The notes beneath the pieces are model-generated. The model was not told the origin of the DNA. It saw only the letters and a list, made by a program, of their open reading frames with translations, and made no database searches. Position numbers and translations under genes: made by a program. A stretch of DNA of 33,186 nucleotides from Pseudomonas sp. GM78 (GTDB taxonomy: Bacteria; Pseudomonadota; Gammaproteobacteria; Pseudomonadales; Pseudomonadaceae): NCBI RefSeq assembly GCF_000282475.1, contig NZ_AKJF01000223.1, forward strand, positions 1 through 33,186, given 5' to 3'. This document shows, piece after piece, positions 9,422 through 17,512 of this stretch (the first letter of the stretch is position 1; the number at the start of each line of letters is the position of its first letter).

Positions 9422-9658
9422 TTACGCCTGGTGGGCAGTAACGTAGTCGATTGCAGCTTGTACAGTAGTGATCTTCTCAGCTTCTTCGTCAGGGATTTCG
9501 GTCTCGAATTCCTCTTCCAGAGCCATCACCAGCTCAACGGTGTCAAGGGAGTCAGCACCCAGGTCTTCAACGAAGGAAGCAGTGTTGACCACTTCTTCTT
9601 CTTTAACGCCCAGTTGCTCGGCAACGATTTTCTTGACGCGCTCTTCGATGGTGCTCAT
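9422..9658 (-). CDS. acpP: Acyl carrier protein
   Basis: This 78-residue acidic protein carries the growing acyl chain on a phosphopantetheine arm. The attachment serine is S37 in [10 protein letters not shown]. Length and sequence are typical for AcpP. It has its own promoter upstream and a terminator downstream, which fits the need for far more AcpP than the enzymes it serves. AGGAG lies 11 bases before the ATG, with a nearer AAGG. Confidence 0.97.
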   Translation of the reverse strand: MSTIEERVKKIVAEQLGVKEEEVVNTASFVEDLGADSLDTVELVMALEEEFETEIPDEEAEKITTVQAAIDYVTAHQA

Positions 9659-9710
9659 ACCTTGTTTTCACTCCTAATGGACAAATTCAGGCAGCTGGCC
9701 AGTGGGTAAG

Positions 9711-9738
9711 TGTATAGAAAGACTTTTCAGCTTTTCAA
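9711..9738 (-). promoter_or_regulatory. Sigma-70 promoter of acpP with overlapping palindrome
   Basis: On the minus strand TTGAAA (9733-9738) and TATACA (9711-9716) are separated by 16 bases. A start near 9704 would give a leader of about 45 nt. The -35 is embedded in an inverted repeat, tttcag (9725-9730) and ctgaaa (9739-9744) with an 8-base spacer, which could be an operator. Confidence 0.6.
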
Positions 9739-9849
9739 CTGAAAGCTTCACTCCTCAAACCCGGTGACCCTCTGCCTATAAATAGATTGCAGCTTTATAA
9801 CGGATTTTAGACAGCTCGTATGACATTTTTTTGAAACGATCCGTCACAT

Positions 9850-10593
9850 TTAACTCATGTACATCCCGCCGTTCACCGGGATTGTAGCCCCAGTAACGTA
9901 AGCCGCACCGTCCGACGCAAGAAAAGCGACCACAGACGCGATCTCTTGAGCTTGCCCCAGACGACCCAGCGGAATCTGCGTCTGCAAGGCTTCACGCTGT
10001 GCCTCGGGCAATTCGCGGGTCATATCGGTGTCGATGAACCCTGGGGTCACCGAGTTTACCGTAATCGAACGCGAACCGACTTCACGCGCCAGTGAGCGGC
10101 TGAAACCTTCCAGGCCGGCCTTGGCGGCAGCGTAGTTTACTTGGCCTGCGTTGCCCATGGCACCCACAACCGAGCCAATACTGATAATTCGTCCCCAACG
10201 GGCCTTGGTCATACCGCGCAAAACGCCCTTGGACAGGCGGAACAGACTGGTCAGGTTGGTATCGACCACGTCATGCCACTCGTCGTCTTTCATGCGCATC
10301 ATCAGGTTATCGCGGGTGATGCCGGCATTGTTGACCAGGATCGCTGGCGCACCGAACTGGGCCTGAATGTTCTTCAGCACCTCGGTAACGGACTCGTCGC
10401 TGGTGACATTGAGCTCAAGGCCGGTGCCCTGGATGCCGTTTTCCTTCAGGGTGGCGGCAATGCGCTCGGCACCGGAAGCTGTGGTCGCGGTGCCCACAAC
10501 GATGGCGCCCTGACGACCCAGTTCCAGGGCGATGGCCTGGCCGATACCGCGGCTCGCACCGGTGACCAGTGCAACTTTACCTTGCAGACTCAT
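9850..10593 (-). CDS. fabG: 3-oxoacyl-ACP reductase
   Basis: FabG reduces 3-oxoacyl-ACP with NADPH in fatty-acid elongation. This 247-residue short-chain dehydrogenase has the cofactor motif TGASRGIG (11-18), the NNAG motif near 88-91 and the catalytic residues S141, Y154 and K158 (YAAAK). It lies 16 bases after fabD with GGAGA upstream of its ATG. The gap of 191 bases to acpP holds the acpP promoter and no clear terminator for fabG. Confidence 0.95.
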   Translation of the reverse strand: MSLQGKVALVTGASRGIGQAIALELGRQGAIVVGTATTASGAERIAATLKENGIQGTGLELNVTSDESVTEVLKNIQAQFGAPAILVNNAGITRDNLMMRMKDDEWHDVVDTNLTSLFRLSKGVLRGMTKARWGRIISIGSVVGAMGNAGQVNYAAAKAGLEGFSRSLAREVGSRSITVNSVTPGFIDTDMTRELPEAQREALQTQIPLGRLGQAQEIASVVAFLASDGAAYVTGATIPVNGGMYMS

Positions 10594-10609
10594 GCAAGCT
10601 TCTCCTGAT

Positions 10610-11548
10610 TCAGGCCAGCGCTGCGCGGGCGGCAGCGAAAGCGTCTGGGGTGTTGAGATTGGAAGTCGATACGCCTTCAGCGCAGCGCTTGTTCAGACCG
10701 GCCAGTACTTTGCCCGGGCCGCATTCCACCAGATTGGTCGCGCCTTTGGCGGCCAGGGTCTGCACGGATTCTACCCAGCGTACTGGCTTGTACAGTTGCT
10801 CGAGCAGATCACGCTTGAGGGTTTCCAGATCCGTCGGCACCTGGGCGCTGACGTTCTGTACCACGGGGATCTGCGGGGCCTGCCAATCGATCGCGGCGAT
10901 CGATTCGGCGAAACGCTCGGCCGCCGGGCGCATCAGCTCGCAGTGCGACGGCACGCTGACCGGCAGCGGCATGGCGCGCTTGGCGCCACGTGCCTTGCAG
11001 CCTTCGATGGCACGTTCGACCGCGGCCTTGGCACCGGCGATGACCACTTGCCCCGGGGAGTTAAAGTTGACCGCGCTCACCACTTCGCCTTGCGCCGCTT
11101 CGGCACAGGCAGCCAGTACGTCGGCGTCTTCCAGACCGAGGATGGCAGCCATGCCGCCCTGCCCGGCCGGCACGGCTTCCTGCATCAGTTGGCCACGGCG
11201 CTCGACGAGCTTTACCGCGTCCGCCAGGCTCAAGCTGCCAGCCGCCACCAGAGCGCTGTATTCACCCAGGCTGTGACCGGCCACATAAGCCGGGCGCGCA
11301 CCACCTTCAGCCAGCCACAGACGCCACAGGGCGATCGAAGCGGTCAGAATCGCCGGTTGGGTCTTATCGGTCTGGTTGAGTTGTTCTTCCGGCCCTTGCT
11401 GGGTCAGCGCCCACAGGTCATAACCCAGGGCATCGGAAGCTTCTTTGAACGTGTCGAGGACGACCGGGTGTTGCGCGCCCAACTCGGCCAGCATGCCGAG
11501 GGACTGCGAACCCTGTCCCGGAAAGACGAATGCGAGGGAAGCAGACAT
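10610..11548 (-). CDS. fabD: Malonyl-CoA:ACP S-malonyltransferase
   Basis: FabD transfers malonyl groups from CoA to ACP to supply fatty-acid elongation. The motifs FPGQGSQ (9-15) and GHSLGEYSA with the nucleophile S93 are present, and VPSHCELM carries the catalytic histidine. I start it at the ATG at 11548 (312 residues), which begins MSASLAFVFPGQG and has AGGGG eight bases upstream. An open frame 20 codons longer has no family support. It follows plsX after 126 bases that contain a small hairpin (cgtccc/gggacg near 11587). Confidence 0.94.
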   Translation of the reverse strand: MSASLAFVFPGQGSQSLGMLAELGAQHPVVLDTFKEASDALGYDLWALTQQGPEEQLNQTDKTQPAILTASIALWRLWLAEGGARPAYVAGHSLGEYSALVAAGSLSLADAVKLVERRGQLMQEAVPAGQGGMAAILGLEDADVLAACAEAAQGEVVSAVNFNSPGQVVIAGAKAAVERAIEGCKARGAKRAMPLPVSVPSHCELMRPAAERFAESIAAIDWQAPQIPVVQNVSAQVPTDLETLKRDLLEQLYKPVRWVESVQTLAAKGATNLVECGPGKVLAGLNKRCAEGVSTSNLNTPDAFAAARAALA

Positions 11549-11674
11549 GTAACAAGCCCCTAATGATCTTGTCGTCGGAGAATTGACGTCCCGCTCAGGG
11601 GGACGCAAGAAACTGAGAGTTGGATGGCCATTTGAACCAAGCGGTCACATTTAAGCATTGTCCGACGAAAACGC

Positions 11675-12685
11675 CTAAAGCAACAAATCCTCCAGACGAC
11701 CGTGGATGCGTTCCGGCAGGTTTTCCTGAATCTCGATCAGAGCACGGGAAATGGCACTTTGAAAGCCCTGCACCCCTGCAGAACCGTGACTTTTTACGAC
11801 AATCCCCTGCAAACCGAGGAAGCTCGCGCCGTTATGTCGCGCCGGTGCCAGGTCGGCCTTCAGGCGCTTCATCAGCGGCAAGGCCAAGGCTCCGACCATG
11901 CGTGACGGCAGGTTTTTCTTGAACAACGCCTCGATGCGCCCGGCAATCATGGTGGCCAGGCCCTCGCTGGACTTGAGCAGGATGTTGCCGACAAAACCAT
12001 CGCACACCACGACATCCGCTTCGCCACGGTACAACCCGTCGCCTTCGACAAAACCGATGTAATTGATGCCACGGGCAGTTTGCAGCAAGGTTGCAGCGAG
12101 CTTGACCTGCTGGTTGCCCTTGATGTCCTCGGTGCCGATGTTCAGCAACGCCACGCGCGGACGCACGATGCCCAGGGTTTCTGCAGCGACCGAGCCCATC
12201 ACCGCAAACTGCAACAGATGCTCGGCACTGCAATCGACATTGGCGCCAAGGTCGAGCAGCTGGCAGTAACCTTTCTGCGTCGGGATCGCCGCCACCATGG
12301 CTGGTCGATCAATGCCCGGCAAGGTCTTGAGCACAAATCGCGACAGCGCCATCAGCGCCCCGGTGTTACCGGCGCTGACACAGGCCTGGACCTTGCCGTC
12401 GCGCAGCAATTCAAGCGCCACGCGCATTGACGAGTCGGGTTTGCCGCGCAGGGCCTGGGCAGGTTTTTCGTCCATGGCGATGACTTCGCACGCTGGAGCA
12501 ATCGACAGGCGCGCGCGATCCACAGCCGAATGGCCAGCGATCAATTCTTCAAGGAGGGAGGGTTGACCGACGAGGGTCAGGTGCAGCGAGGGCGTAGCAG
12601 ACAGGCAAGCAATACTGGCCTGGACAATGCTGCGGGGACCGAAGTCCCCGCCCATTGCGTCAATCGCGATGACTTGAGCGGACAA
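11675..12685 (-). CDS. plsX: Phosphate acyltransferase PlsX
   Basis: PlsX converts acyl-ACP to acyl-phosphate, the donor for the first glycerol-3-phosphate acylation in phospholipid synthesis. The 336-residue protein has the family start [12 protein letters not shown] and the internal motifs [11 protein letters not shown] and VVCDGFVGN. The start codon appears to be TTG, five bases after the rpmF stop, with only a weak ribosome binding site, which suggests dependence on translation of rpmF. The order yceD-rpmF-plsX-fab is conserved in proteobacteria. Confidence 0.93.
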   Translation of the reverse strand: MSAQVIAIDAMGGDFGPRSIVQASIACLSATPSLHLTLVGQPSLLEELIAGHSAVDRARLSIAPACEVIAMDEKPAQALRGKPDSSMRVALELLRDGKVQACVSAGNTGALMALSRFVLKTLPGIDRPAMVAAIPTQKGYCQLLDLGANVDCSAEHLLQFAVMGSVAAETLGIVRPRVALLNIGTEDIKGNQQVKLAATLLQTARGINYIGFVEGDGLYRGEADVVVCDGFVGNILLKSSEGLATMIAGRIEALFKKNLPSRMVGALALPLMKRLKADLAPARHNGASFLGLQGIVVKSHGSAGVQGFQSAISRALIEIQENLPERIHGRLEDLLL

Positions 12686-12689
12686 GTGA

Positions 12690-12872
12690 TTACTCGTCAG
12701 CGCCCTTGTCGATCACTTTACGGCCACGGTATACGCCTTCTGGCGATACGTGGTGACGCAGGTGAACTTCACCGGTGGTTTTTTCTACAGACAGGGTGCT
12801 AGCCTCGAGAGCGTCGTGCGAACGGCGCATGTCACGGGCAGAGCGGGATTTTTTGTTCTGCTGAACAGCCAT
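12690..12872 (-). CDS. rpmF: 50S ribosomal protein L32
   Basis: This is a 60-residue basic ribosomal protein with the typical start [20 protein letters not shown] and a C-terminal [15 protein letters not shown] segment. It lacks the zinc-binding cysteines found in some L32 proteins, as is usual in gammaproteobacteria. TAGGAG about ten bases before the ATG supports the start. It is the second gene of the yceD-rpmF-plsX unit. Confidence 0.97.
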
Positions 12873-12885
12873 AATTGATTAACTC

Positions 12886-13413
12886 CTAAACGTTTGGGTC
12901 ACGCTTTAACTGCGCCAATACACTGAACGGGTTGGACCGCGTTACCTCGTCCTCGCTCGGTTCGGGCTCATCTGCTCCCGCCGGCTGCTGGCATTCTTCC
13001 GGATGATGAGCAGGCACAATGGGCAAGGCGAGCAGAAGCTCCTCCTCGATCAGTGACTGCAGATCCAAAGGATCTTCGCCCAGTTCCAGCACGTCATAAC
13101 CTTTCGGTAACGACTGGGTATTCGCACCCTCCTTCACCACAGCGTAACTGCATTCGCTATGGATCGGCAGGGTGACCAGCTCAAGACAACGCTGGCAAAC
13201 CATTTTGACTTCAGTGTCGATAAAGCTGTGGATGACCACAGATTTACGTTCATCTCGTTCAAAAACGAATTTAGCCTGCACCGTACCGACATTGTCGGAA
13301 AGCGGGTCGCAGAGTCTCTTCAAATCGGCCAGCAGCATTTCACCTTGGAGGGTGGTGCCACGATCAGCCAATTTGCGCGGGTCAACGTGAGGTGGAATCG
13401 GGTCATTCAACAT
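12886..13413 (-). CDS. yceD: YceD/DUF177 family protein (23S rRNA accumulation)
   Basis: This acidic DUF177 protein is linked in other bacteria and plants to 23S rRNA accumulation. The conserved CxxC is C73 and C76 (MVCQRCLEL). I use the ATG at 13413 (175 residues, MLNDPIPPHVDPRKLAD). An ATG eight codons earlier is not possible from the promoter seen, because it lies upstream of the -10. No ribosome binding site precedes the chosen ATG and the predicted transcript starts within about four bases of it, so the mRNA looks leaderless. It leads the rpmF-plsX-fab operon. Confidence 0.88.
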   Translation of the reverse strand: MLNDPIPPHVDPRKLADRGTTLQGEMLLADLKRLCDPLSDNVGTVQAKFVFERDERKSVVIHSFIDTEVKMVCQRCLELVTLPIHSECSYAVVKEGANTQSLPKGYDVLELGEDPLDLQSLIEEELLLALPIVPAHHPEECQQPAGADEPEPSEDEVTRSNPFSVLAQLKRDPNV

Positions 13414-13422
13414 AGGCGCAGC

Positions 13423-13450
13423 ATTATAGGGATGCACCCGCCCATGTCAA
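13423..13450 (-). promoter_or_regulatory. Consensus sigma-70 promoter of the yceD-rpmF-plsX-fab operon
   Basis: On the minus strand a perfect TTGACA (13445-13450) and a perfect TATAAT (13423-13428) are 16 bases apart. The predicted start, about 13413-13417, falls at or a few bases before the yceD ATG. This should be one of the strongest promoters in the window. Confidence 0.85.
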
Positions 13451-13518
13451 AGGAAATTCAGCCCTGTCCGTCACTTGGAAGCCTCGCTAGAATTCTCGCC
13501 TGCCATTTGGAGTTGCGC

Positions 13519-14097
13519 ATGCTGCCTTTATTACTCGCTTCAAGCTCGGTCTATCGCCGGGATTTGCTGGCCCGCCTGCAGCTGCCATTCAGCTGCAGCT
13601 CGCCGGACATCGACGAAAGCCATCGCCCTGGTGAATCCGCCATCGATCTGGTCAAACGCCTCGCCGAAGAGAAAGCTCGCGCCTTGGCTGCCAGCCATAC
13701 CGCTCATCTGATTATCGGTTCCGACCAGGTCGCGGTGCTGGGCGAACGGATCATCGGCAAGCCCCACACTTTCGAAAAAGCCCGCGAGCAACTGCTGGCC
13801 GCAAGCGGCGCCAGCGTGACGTTCCTGACTGGCCTTGCCCTGCTGAACAGCCAGACCGGTCACTGCCAGGTCGACTGCGTACCTTTCACGGTGCACATGC
13901 GCACACTCGACAGCGAACGCATCGAACGCTATCTGCGCGCCGAACAACCCTACGACTGCGCTGGCAGCTTCAAGGCCGAGGGACTGGGGGTGAGCCTGTT
14001 TCAGAGTACCGAGGGGCCTGATGCCACCAGCCTTGTTGGCCTGCCGCTTATTCGCCTTGTCGATATGCTTCTCACCGAAGGCGTGCAAATCCCTTAA
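13519..14097 (+). CDS. maf: Maf-like nucleoside triphosphate pyrophosphatase (YceF type)
   Basis: Maf proteins hydrolyse non-canonical or modified nucleotides; the YceF subgroup prefers 7-methyl-GTP. The 192-residue protein begins MLPLLLASSSVYRRDLL, the family start, and has GSDQVA with the catalytic acid D69 and a KP segment (GKPHTF) shortly after. The subgroup is inferred from the neighbouring yceD-rpmF-plsX genes, as in E. coli. TTGGAG eight bases before the ATG supports the start. It is divergent from yceD; a TAGAAT -10-like element lies at 13488-13493. It ends at a large inverted repeat. Confidence 0.9.
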   Translation: MLPLLLASSSVYRRDLLARLQLPFSCSSPDIDESHRPGESAIDLVKRLAEEKARALAASHTAHLIIGSDQVAVLGERIIGKPHTFEKAREQLLAASGASVTFLTGLALLNSQTGHCQVDCVPFTVHMRTLDSERIERYLRAEQPYDCAGSFKAEGLGVSLFQSTEGPDATSLVGLPLIRLVDMLLTEGVQIP

Positions 14098-14101
14098 AAA
14101 G

Positions 14102-14172
14102 CAAAAGATCGCAGCCTTCGGCAGCTCCTACGGGTGATCTGTGTAGGAGCTGCCGCAGGCTGCGATCTTTTG
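14102..14172. repeat. Large REP-type inverted repeat between maf and sppA
   Basis: Two 30-base arms (14102-14131 and 14143-14172) are complementary at 29 of 30 positions around an 11-base loop. Each contains gatcgcagcc and cggcagctcctac blocks typical of a dispersed repeat in P. fluorescens-group genomes. It lies between convergent genes, and the cttttg end of each arm gives short T runs, so it may serve as a bidirectional terminator. Confidence 0.8.
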
Positions 14173-14184
14173 ACCTTGAAACAC

Positions 14185-15174
14185 TTAACGCAGCGACGGA
14201 CCGTTAAACCCCATCCACATCGCCAGATGCTCAGCCACGCTGGCACCGAGCTTTTTCGAGAAGCGATCGAACGGCGATTCCTGAACGGTGAAGTCCACCA
14301 GCTCTTTTTCGCCGATCACATCCCGCGCAACATAACTGGCGTTACCCAGGCCATCGACCAAGCCTAGCGGCAACGCCTGCTCACCCGACCAGACCAGCCC
14401 GGAGAACAGCTCAGGGTGCTCCTTGTCCTTCAGGCGATCGCCACGGCCTTGCTTGACGCTGTTGATGAACTGTTTGTGCGTGGTATCGAGCACGCCCTGC
14501 CAGAACGCCGTTTCTTCAGGCTTCTGCGGCTGGAACGGATCGAGGAAGGACTTGTGCTCACCCGAGGTGTAGGTGCGACGCTCCACACCCAGCTTCTCCA
14601 TGGTGCCGACAAACCCGTACCCGGCCGCCGTCACCCCGATGGAGCCCACCAGGCTCGCCTTGTCGGCATAGATCTGGTCCGCCGCACTGGCGATGTAATA
14701 CGCGCCGGAAGCGCCCAGATCGGAAATCACCGCGTAGAGCTTGGTATCCGGATGCAGGCCACGCAGACGACGGATCTCGTCATAGACATAACCTGACTGC
14801 ACCGGGCTGCCGCCCGGGCTGTTGATGCGCAAGATGACGCCCTTGACCTTTTCGTCTTCGAAGGCGGCTCGCAGGCTACCGACGATGTTGTCGGCGCTGG
14901 CCGGCTCCTTGTCGGCAATCATGCCATTGACGTCGATCAACGCCGTGTAATTGCCGCTGCGGGTAGCAGCCTTCTCGATGTCCATCAGCGGCGTGAACAG
15001 CGCCAACGCGACGAACAGGTACACGAAGGTCAGTAACTTGAAGAAAATCCCCCAGCGCCGGGAGCGACGCTGCTCCTGCACACCGGCCAGCAGGGTTTTT
15101 TCCAACAGCTTCCAGCTTTTTTCGTCACCGCTCTCTGCGCTCGCCTTGGCGGGCGCCTTCCATTCGTCGGCCAT
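14185..15174 (-). CDS. sppA: Signal peptide peptidase SppA (S49 family)
   Basis: SppA degrades cleaved signal peptides at the inner membrane. The 329-residue protein is of the short, single-domain type. A membrane segment lies at about 43-62 (FFKLLTFVYLFVALALF). The catalytic pair is S156 in DLGASGAYYIA and K208 in SGEHKSFLDPF, and INSPGG lies near 117-122. The start ATG lies 24 bases after the HAD phosphatase gene. In PAO1 the homologue is PA2973, in the same order. Confidence 0.92.
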   Translation of the reverse strand: MADEWKAPAKASAESGDEKSWKLLEKTLLAGVQEQRRSRRWGIFFKLLTFVYLFVALALFTPLMDIEKAATRSGNYTALIDVNGMIADKEPASADNIVGSLRAAFEDEKVKGVILRINSPGGSPVQSGYVYDEIRRLRGLHPDTKLYAVISDLGASGAYYIASAADQIYADKASLVGSIGVTAAGYGFVGTMEKLGVERRTYTSGEHKSFLDPFQPQKPEETAFWQGVLDTTHKQFINSVKQGRGDRLKDKEHPELFSGLVWSGEQALPLGLVDGLGNASYVARDVIGEKELVDFTVQESPFDRFSKKLGASVAEHLAMWMGFNGPSLR

Positions 15175-15198
15175 GCCATCTACCCCAGCAATAACGTA

Positions 15199-15861
15199 TT
15201 AGGCCCGCTGACTCAGCCAGGCATGCAATTGTGAAAAACGATCGATGGCCAGTCGCGGCTCGAACAGCTTCAGCGCTTCGATTGATTGCGCGCCGTAGCT
15301 GACCGCCACCGAATCCATGCCCGCGTTGCGTGCCATCTGCAAATCGAAGGACGAGTCGCCAACCATCAGGGCCTGATCCGCACGCACATCACAATGGGCA
15401 AGTATCTGCTCAAGCATCAACGGATGGGGCTTGCTGGCCGTCTCGTCGGCGGCCCGGGTGATATCGAAGTAATCTTCCCAACCGTGAGACTTCAGCACCC
15501 GATCCAGCCCGCGACGGGCTTTGCCCGTGGCCACGGCCAGTTGATAACCCTCGGCACGAAACGCTTCGAGGGACTCGACCACACCCTCGAACAAGGGCGA
15601 AGGCTGCGCTTCCGAAGCGATGTAGTGGTCGGCGTAGTGCTGACGAAAGGCTATCAGCTCCGCATCGCCGATGTCGGGATACAGGGTCCGAATCGCCTCC
15701 GGCAGCCCCAGGCCGATGATGCCCTTGACGGCAAAGTCATCGCACAGCTCAAACCCGGAGCGCTGCGACGCCACGTGCATTGCCTCGACAATCCGGCCAA
15801 TGGAATCGGCCAGCGTGCCGTCCCAATCGAAAATCAGTAGCTTGTAATCAGATGGGTGCAC
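15199..15861 (-). CDS. HAD-superfamily phosphatase (Gph-like)
   Basis: This 220-residue HAD hydrolase has the nucleophile motif DWDGTLADS with D12 and D14, a helical cap, the lysine motif SKPHP and the acidic motif [15 protein letters not shown]. It resembles phosphoglycolate phosphatase and PA2974, but the substrate cannot be fixed from sequence. The start codon is GTG and overlaps the end of rluC by 14 bases, so translation is probably coupled. It is not the only Gph-like protein expected in a pseudomonad. Confidence 0.85.
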   Translation of the reverse strand: MHPSDYKLLIFDWDGTLADSIGRIVEAMHVASQRSGFELCDDFAVKGIIGLGLPEAIRTLYPDIGDAELIAFRQHYADHYIASEAQPSPLFEGVVESLEAFRAEGYQLAVATGKARRGLDRVLKSHGWEDYFDITRAADETASKPHPLMLEQILAHCDVRADQALMVGDSSFDLQMARNAGMDSVAVSYGAQSIEALKLFEPRLAIDRFSQLHAWLSQRA

Positions 15862-16810
15862 TCAGGCGCTCCACGGTTTTAGCCCACATTTCGTCGACAG
15901 GCGCCTGCAATTTCAGTTCGCCACCATCCGGCAACGGCACCGTCAGCATGTAGGCATGCAGGAACAGGCGCTTGCCGCCCAGATCGCGGATTTCCTTGCT
16001 GAAACCTTCCTCGCCATACTTGGTGTCGCCAGCGATGCAATGCCCGGCGTGCAAGGTATGTACACGGATCTGGTGAGTCCGGCCGGTGATGGGCTTGGCT
16101 TCGATCAGGGTGGCAAAGTCGCCGAAGCGGCGCAGGACCTTGAACACGGTCACGGACTCCTTGCCCTCCTCCTCGTCGACCTCGACCATGCGCTCGCCGG
16201 AGCGCAGGTTGCTCTTGCCCAGCGGCGCGCGGACTTGCTTGATCGAGCTCGCCCAATTGCCACGCACCAGCGCCATGTAGCGCTTGTCCACGCCATCACC
16301 GCGCAATGCGGTGTGCAGGTGGCGCAACATGCTGCGCTTCTTGGCGATCATCAACAGGCCGGACGTGTCACGGTCGAGACGGTGAACCAGTTCCAGTTCC
16401 TTGCAATCGGGGCGCAACTGACGAAAGGCTTCGATCACCCCGAAAGTCAGGCCGCTACCACCATGCACCGCAATGCCGGCGGGCTTGTTGATCACAATCA
16501 GGGCCTTGTCTTCGAAGACAATCGAGGCTTCCAGGCGCTGCAACAGCCCCTGGGCCAGCGGTACCGGCTCGTCGCGCTCAGGCACGCGAACCGGCGGCAC
16601 GCGCACGATATCGCCCGCCTGCAGCTTGTATTCGGGCTTGATCCGGCCCTTGTTCACTCGCACTTCGCCTTTGCGCAAAATGCGGTAAATCAAGGTCTTG
16701 GGCACGCCTTTGAGCCGAGCGAGAAGGAAGTTATCAATACGTTGGCCGGCATATTCCGGCGAGACCTCAAGCAGTTGTACGCCTGGAGTCGGGGGGGTAG
16801 TCGTCGTCAT
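15848..16810 (-). CDS. rluC: 23S rRNA pseudouridine synthase RluC
   Basis: RluC isomerises uridines 955, 2504 and 2580 (E. coli numbering) of 23S rRNA. The 320-residue protein has an N-terminal S4 RNA-binding domain (about 22-80) and the RluA-type catalytic motif HRLDRDTSG with D146. RluD is a possible alternative, but the position next to rne, on the opposite strand, is the known place of rluC. It diverges from rne, and the two promoters share the short region around 16811-16870. Confidence 0.92.
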   Translation of the reverse strand: MTTTTPPTPGVQLLEVSPEYAGQRIDNFLLARLKGVPKTLIYRILRKGEVRVNKGRIKPEYKLQAGDIVRVPPVRVPERDEPVPLAQGLLQRLEASIVFEDKALIVINKPAGIAVHGGSGLTFGVIEAFRQLRPDCKELELVHRLDRDTSGLLMIAKKRSMLRHLHTALRGDGVDKRYMALVRGNWASSIKQVRAPLGKSNLRSGERMVEVDEEEGKESVTVFKVLRRFGDFATLIEAKPITGRTHQIRVHTLHAGHCIAGDTKYGEEGFSKEIRDLGGKRLFLHAYMLTVPLPDGGELKLQAPVDEMWAKTVERLSAPI

Positions 16811-16839
16811 GGCGCGGATGATAACAATTTTTTATGGAA

Positions 16840-16868
16840 TTGAAGCACTTAATCATTACTGCTATAGT
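16840..16868 (+). promoter_or_regulatory. Sigma-70 promoter of rne
   Basis: TTGAAG (16840-16845) and TATAGT (16863-16868) are separated by the ideal 17 bases. Transcription would begin near 16875 and give a leader of about 640 nt to the rne start codon. No nearer promoter of similar quality was found. Confidence 0.75.
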
Positions 16869-16874
16869 CGCGAA

Positions 16875-17512
16875 CGCCGCCAAAAGCGGTCTGGCCAGCG
16901 GACCAACGGTCAAAAACCGGCCCTGACCAACGCAATTCACCAGGACGCGAGGCCGTCCTACGGGGCTTTCGCTACGTAACGGTGGAGTTTGCAACTGTAA
17001 CAAGCGCAGGTGACATGAGGCCTGAATCAAACCGCGAAGCAGAGTTTCCACTCGCTTTTCGAGCCAATATTCATGGCCAGTTCACAAAGTGCAGTCAGCT
17101 GCGGATGACCCCGAGCGAAAGGCTTCGGAAACAACGCCTAAATTAGCCATGATGCGTGACCTCCCCTTTCGGAGCTCACGGTAAATGCCAACCCGCTGCG
17201 GATTCTGCGCGCGGCAGCACCCGAATTATCAGGGATACGTGTAGGGTGGAGATGCACAACCGCTGGCCTGTGTAGCAATAGGCTTTATCAAGACGCTTCA
17301 TCTCGTCCACAGCCGCCGGTTGATTCCTCCTCCTGACTGAGTGCTTAAGTAGCCACAGCAAGCAGGACGCGTACGTCGCGACAAAGGCCCACATTGGCCG
17401 GACATCGCTGGACACGGGAATGGCCAACCACTCCCGACGCACCTGACACCGACCATGAGAAGTCGTGTGTGCCGAACGCCGTTTCCGGCAGCCCGGAAAC
17501 CGACGGTACTAC
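16875..17512 (+). promoter_or_regulatory. Long structured rne leader (rne-II-type element)
   Basis: This stretch has no credible gene. It is full of short hairpins, for example aggacg/cgtcct at 16942-16959. The last, gtttccgg/ccggaaac at 17481-17500 with loop cagc, ends 12 bases before the ATG. A conserved rne-II RNA motif has been described in the 5-prime leaders of Pseudomonas rne genes, and RNase E of E. coli controls its own mRNA through its leader, so autoregulation is the likely role. The exact limits of the motif cannot be set here. Confidence 0.65.

Noticed and set aside
11587-11601. Small hairpin between plsX and fabD as a terminator
   Set aside because: The stem is only about six bases and no T tract follows, so it is unlikely to end transcription.
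17176-17442. An 88-codon minus-strand frame in the rne leader
   Set aside because: No ribosome binding site, no recognisable family, and the region is better explained as a structured leader.
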